Below, in pieces: positions 60,927 to 64,000 of a stretch of DNA of 64,000 nucleotides. Both the position numbers and the translations under genes were made by a program. A model generated the notes under the pieces. It worked only from the letters and a program-made list of their open reading frames with translations, ran no database searches and was not told the DNA's origin. Numbering within the stretch: position 1 is the stretch's first letter; each line of letters begins with the position of its first letter. Source of the DNA: Streptomyces sp. CB02980 (GTDB lineage: Bacteria; Actinomycetota; Actinomycetes; Streptomycetales; Streptomycetaceae); contig NZ_JACSCH020000006.1 in assembly GCF_014451325.2 (NCBI RefSeq), positions 349,944 to 413,943 of the forward strand. The letters run 5' to 3'.

Positions 60927-60932
60927 TAGAGT
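60927..60932 (+). promoter_or_regulatory. possible -10 box for scy
   Basis: TAGAGT in the 173-bp gap between mce and scy. A weak call made from the hexamer alone. Confidence 0.3.
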
Positions 60933-61079
60933 GGGCGACTCCGGGCCGGGGCCGGTCGGGGCCGCTCCGTGCGGCACCGTAGTCGGGATGTCGGGGTCGT
61001 CCGATCTGCCACGATTCCCCGGGGGTCCGTCCTCGGCCGTGAGGGCGGTGCTCGTTGGAGTGTTGCGACCAGGGGACGG

Positions 61080-64000
61080 ATGGACCGCGCAGTGCGGGGC
61101 TACGAACGCCAGGAGAGCCACCGAGCTGAAGACGACCATCTCGCCAGGTTCGAAGCCGAGATGGACCGGCTGAAGACCGAGCGCGAGAAGGCCGTTCAGC
61201 ACGCCGAGGACCTCGGATACCAGGTCGAGGTCTTGCGCGCCAAGCTCCACGAGGCGCGCCGCACCATCGCGTCCCGACCCGCCTACGACAGCGCGGACAT
61301 CGGCTACCAGGCCGAACAGCTGCTGCGGAACGCGCAGGCGCAGGCCGAGCAGCTCCGCCAGGACGCCGAGCGCGAGCTCCGCGACGCCCGCGCCCAGACG
61401 CAGCGCATCCTCCAGGAGCACGCCGAGCACCAGTCCCGGCTCCAGGCCGAACTGCACAACGAGGCGGTCCAGCGCCGTCAGCAGCTGGACCAGGAACTCA
61501 GCGAGCGCCGGCAGACCGTCGAGGCGCACGTCAACGAGAACGTCGCCTGGGCCGAGCAGCTCCGCGCCCGTACGGAGTCCCAGGCCCGCCGTCTGATGGA
61601 GGAGTCCCGCGCGGAGGCCGAGCAGGCGCTCGCCACCGCCCGCGCCGAGGCCACCCGGCTCGCCGAGGAGACCAGCCGGCGCGTCGGCTCCGAGGCCGAG
61701 GCCGCCCGTGCCGAGGCCGAAGCGATTCTGCTGCGCGCCCGCAAGGACGCCGAGCGGCTCCTCGGCGCCGCCTCCAGCCAGGCGCAGGAGGCCACCAGCC
61801 ACGCCGAGCAGCTCCGCTCGACCACCACCGCCGAGACCGACCAGGCCCGCCGTCAGGCCACCGAGCTCTCCCGCGCCGCCGAGCAGCGCATGCAGGAGGC
61901 CGAGGAGAAGCTGCGCGTCGCGCGCGCGGAGGCCGAGAAGGCCCTCACCGAGGCCAAGGAGGCCGCCGCCAAGCAGCTCGCCACCGCCGAGTCGGTCAAC
62001 GAGCAGCGCACCCGCACCGCGAAGGCGGAGATCGCCCGGCTGGTCGGCGAGGCCACCAAGGACACCGAGGCGCTCAAGGCCGAGGCCGCGGAGAAGCTGC
62101 GCGAGGCGACCGCCGAGGCGGAGAAGCTCGTCTCCGAGGCCTCGGAGAAGGCCCGTACGGTCGCCGCCGAGGACTCCGCCGCCGCGCTCGCCAAGGCCGC
62201 GCGCAACGCCGAGGAGATCCTCACCAAGGCGTCCGACGACGCCCGGGAGACCACCCGCAAGGCCTCCGAGGAGGCCGAGCGGATCCGCCGCGAGACCGAG
62301 GCGGAGATCGACCGGCTGCGCTCCCAGGCCGAGGAGCAGGCGGACGAGCTGCTCGGTTCGGCGAAGGACGACACCAAGGAGTACCGCGCCAAGACGGTCG
62401 AGCTGCAGGAGGAGGCCCGCCGGCTGCGCGGCGAGGCCGAGCAGCTGCGCGCCGAGGCCATCGCGGAGGGCGAGCGGATCCGCGGCGAGGCCCGCCGCGA
62501 GGCCGTCCAGCAGATCGAGGAGGCGGCCAGCAGCGCCGAGGAGCTCCTCACCAAGGCCCGTACCGACGCCGACGAGATGCGGACGAAGGCCGGCGCCGAG
62601 AGCGAGCGGGCCAAGTCCGAGGCCATGGAGCGCGCCCAGACGCTCCGGACGCAGGCCGAGGAGACCCTGGAGCGGACCCGCGCCGAGGCCGAGCGGCTGC
62701 GCGCCGAGGCCGAGGAGCAGGCCGAGGCGGTCAAGGCGGCGGCCGAGGAGGCCGCGGCCGGGCTGCGCGCCGACGCCGAGCGGGCCGCCGAGGCCCGCCG
62801 CGCCGAGGCCGCCGAGGAGCTGACCCGGCTGCACACCGACGCCGAGGCGAAGGTCGTGGCGGCCGGGGAGGAGCTCACCGACGCGCGTGCCGAGGGCGAG
62901 CTGATCCGGCGCGAGGCCGCCGAGGAGACGGAGCGGCTGCGGACCGAGTCCGCCGAGCGCATCCGTACGCTCCAGGAGCAGGCCGAGCAGGAGGCCGAGC
63001 GGCTGCGCGCCGAGGCCGCGTCGGACGCGTCCACCACGCGTACCGATGCCGAGAGCGCCGCCGGCCGGCTCCGCAAGGAGGCGACCGAGGAGGCCGAGCG
63101 GCTGCGCTCGGAGGCCCAGGAGACCGCCGACCGGGTACGGGCCGAGGCCGCCGCCGCCGCCGAGCGGGTGGCCACCGAGGCCGCCGAGGCGCTGGCCGCC
63201 GCGCAGGAGGAGGCCGTCCGGCGTCGCCGGGAGGCCGAGGAGACGCTCGAGTCGGCCCGTTCCGAGGCCGGCCGGGAGCGCGAGCACGCCCGCGAGCAGT
63301 CCGAGGAGCTTCTCGCCGCGGCCCGCAAGCGCGTCGAGGACGCGCAGGTCGAGGCGCAGCGCCTGGTCGAGGAGGCGGACGCGCGGGCGACCGAGATGGT
63401 CACCGCGGCCTCGCGAGCCGCCCAGGAGGTACGGGACTCGGTGGCGGGTCTGCGCGAGCAGGCCGAGGAGGAGATCACCGGGCTGCGCAGCGCAGCCGAG
63501 CACGCGGCCGAGCGGACGCGTTCCGAGGCGCAGGAGGAGGCGGACCGGGTCCGCGCCGACGCGTACGAGGAGCGGGAGCGGGCGTCCGAGGACGCCGCCC
63601 GCACGCGGACGCGTGCGCAGGAGGAGACGGACGCCGCGAAGGCGCTGGCCGAGCGGACGGTCGCCGACGCGATCGCCGAGTCGGAGAAGCTGCGGACGGA
63701 CACCGCCGAGTACGCGCAGCGGGTACGCACCGAGGTGACGGATTCGCTCGCCGCGTCCGAGCAGGACGCGGCCCGCACCCGGGCCGACGCCCGCGACGAC
63801 GCGAACCGGATCCGTTCGGAGGCCGCCGAGCGCGCCGAGTCGGTCGTCGGAGAGGCCCGTACGGAGGCGGACCGGATCGCCGCCGAGGCGGAGCAGGTCC
63901 TGGACGAGGCCCGTCAGGCGGCGGACAAGCGCCGCAGCGACGCCGCCGAACAGGCCGACGCACTCCTCGCCGAGGCGACCTCGGAGGCCGAGCGGCTCAC
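61080..64000 (+). CDS. scy: Scy polarisome coiled-coil protein, 3' end outside window
   Basis: The first 973 residues of a very long coiled-coil protein. A short non-coiled head (VRGYERQESH) is followed by a DivIVA-like start (FEAEMDRLKTEREKAVQHAEDLGYQVEVLRAKLHEARR, residues about 24-60), then unbroken Glu/Ala/Arg-rich coil of the AEAERLRAEAEEQ type. No hydrophobic segment occurs. In S. coelicolor Scy assembles with DivIVA and FilP at hyphal tips and sets growth polarity. The ATG with AGGGGACGG upstream is used, but GTG at 61092 (VRGYERQE) is an equally likely start. No frame break is seen. Confidence 0.92.
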   Translation, partial: MDRAVRGYERQESHRAEDDHLARFEAEMDRLKTEREKAVQHAEDLGYQVEVLRAKLHEARRTIASRPAYDSADIGYQAEQLLRNAQAQAEQLRQDAERELRDARAQTQRILQEHAEHQSRLQAELHNEAVQRRQQLDQELSERRQTVEAHVNENVAWAEQLRARTESQARRLMEESRAEAEQALATARAEATRLAEETSRRVGSEAEAARAEAEAILLRARKDAERLLGAASSQAQEATSHAEQLRSTTTAETDQARRQATELSRAAEQRMQEAEEKLRVARAEAEKALTEAKEAAAKQLATAESVNEQRTRTAKAEIARLVGEATKDTEALKAEAAEKLREATAEAEKLVSEASEKARTVAAEDSAAALAKAARNAEEILTKASDDARETTRKASEEAERIRRETEAEIDRLRSQAEEQADELLGSAKDDTKEYRAKTVELQEEARRLRGEAEQLRAEAIAEGERIRGEARREAVQQIEEAASSAEELLTKARTDADEMRTKAGAESERAKSEAMERAQTLRTQAEETLERTRAEAERLRAEAEEQAEAVKAAAEEAAAGLRADAERAAEARRAEAAEELTRLHTDAEAKVVAAGEELTDARAEGELIRREAAEETERLRTESAERIRTLQEQAEQEAERLRAEAASDASTTRTDAESAAGRLRKEATEEAERLRSEAQETADRVRAEAAAAAERVATEAAEALAAAQEEAVRRRREAEETLESARSEAGREREHAREQSEELLAAARKRVEDAQVEAQRLVEEADARATEMVTAASRAAQEVRDSVAGLREQAEEEITGLRSAAEHAAERTRSEAQEEADRVRADAYEERERASEDAARTRTRAQEETDAAKALAERTVADAIAESEKLRTDTAEYAQRVRTEVTDSLAASEQDAARTRADARDDANRIRSEAAERAESVVGEARTEADRIAAEAEQVLDEARQAADKRRSDAAEQADALLAEATSEAERL

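Noticed and set aside
60774..63778. Long minus-strand reading frames opposite scy and the end of mce
   Set aside because: They arise from the highly repetitive GAG/GCC coding of the Scy coiled coil and translate to low-complexity Leu/Gly/Arg or Ser/Ala strings.

Overview
The window is high-GC actinobacterial chromosome, almost certainly Streptomyces. Evidence: about 70% G+C or more, codons ending in G or C, many GTG/TTG starts, the glgE-treS-mak-glgB alpha-glucan pathway, the cslA-glxA tip-polysaccharide pair, and at the right edge the N-terminal part of the long coiled-coil polarity protein Scy. From memory, the order glgE ... pfkA-pta-ackA-pyk ... icmA ... meaB-thiolase-mce-scy follows the S. 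coelicolor core region around SCO5443 to SCO5397. The cslA-glxA-GH6 block is at SCO2836-2838 in that species, so here it looks relocated.

Left part (1-12.7 kb): the 5' part of an HpaB-type flavin monooxygenase gene, a divergent AraC regulator/NmrA-like reductase pair, and then glgE, treS, mak and glgB. TreS makes maltose from trehalose, Mak makes maltose 1-phosphate, GlgE polymerises it and GlgB branches the glucan. The mak-glgB gap holds a large imperfect inverted repeat with a small palindromic element nested in it. An AfsA-type (butyrolactone synthase-like) gene follows and converges with overlap on a HelD-type helicase gene.

15-30 kb: a MerR-trx pair with a textbook MerR promoter, an Lrp regulator divergent from an epimerase-like gene and an aldo/keto reductase, a secreted GH16 beta-glucanase with a double LacI-type operator followed by a DUF1996 lipoprotein, and a DctA transporter divergent from a CitA/DcuS-type two-component system. 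Next come an XRE regulator, a tyrosine phosphatase, a membrane Ser/Thr kinase and a membrane-anchored HTH protein.

30-44 kb: the central carbon block pfkA, pta-ackA and pyk, in which pta carries an in-frame insertion of the small palindromic element. Then a DUF6230-DUF6114-PT-rich protein operon, a thioredoxin-TPR protein, a TetR regulator and icmA (isobutyryl-CoA mutase, large subunit) under a promoter that contains a perfect 24-bp palindrome.

44-64 kb: DUF3817, MarR, MFS and ArsR genes; the GH6-glxA-cslA polysaccharide locus; a self-contained SRPBCC-like/DUF4166/TetR operon with twin operators; a thiamine-binding-like/DUF3817 pair; three consecutive AIM24 genes; a MarR gene; a four-unit hairpin array; meaB, a thiolase, methylmalonyl-CoA epimerase, and the start of scy.

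Many starts (at least nine) lie 6-8 bases after a TANNNT -10 box, so leaderless mRNAs appear common here. No rRNA, tRNA, CRISPR array, transposase or phage gene was recognised.
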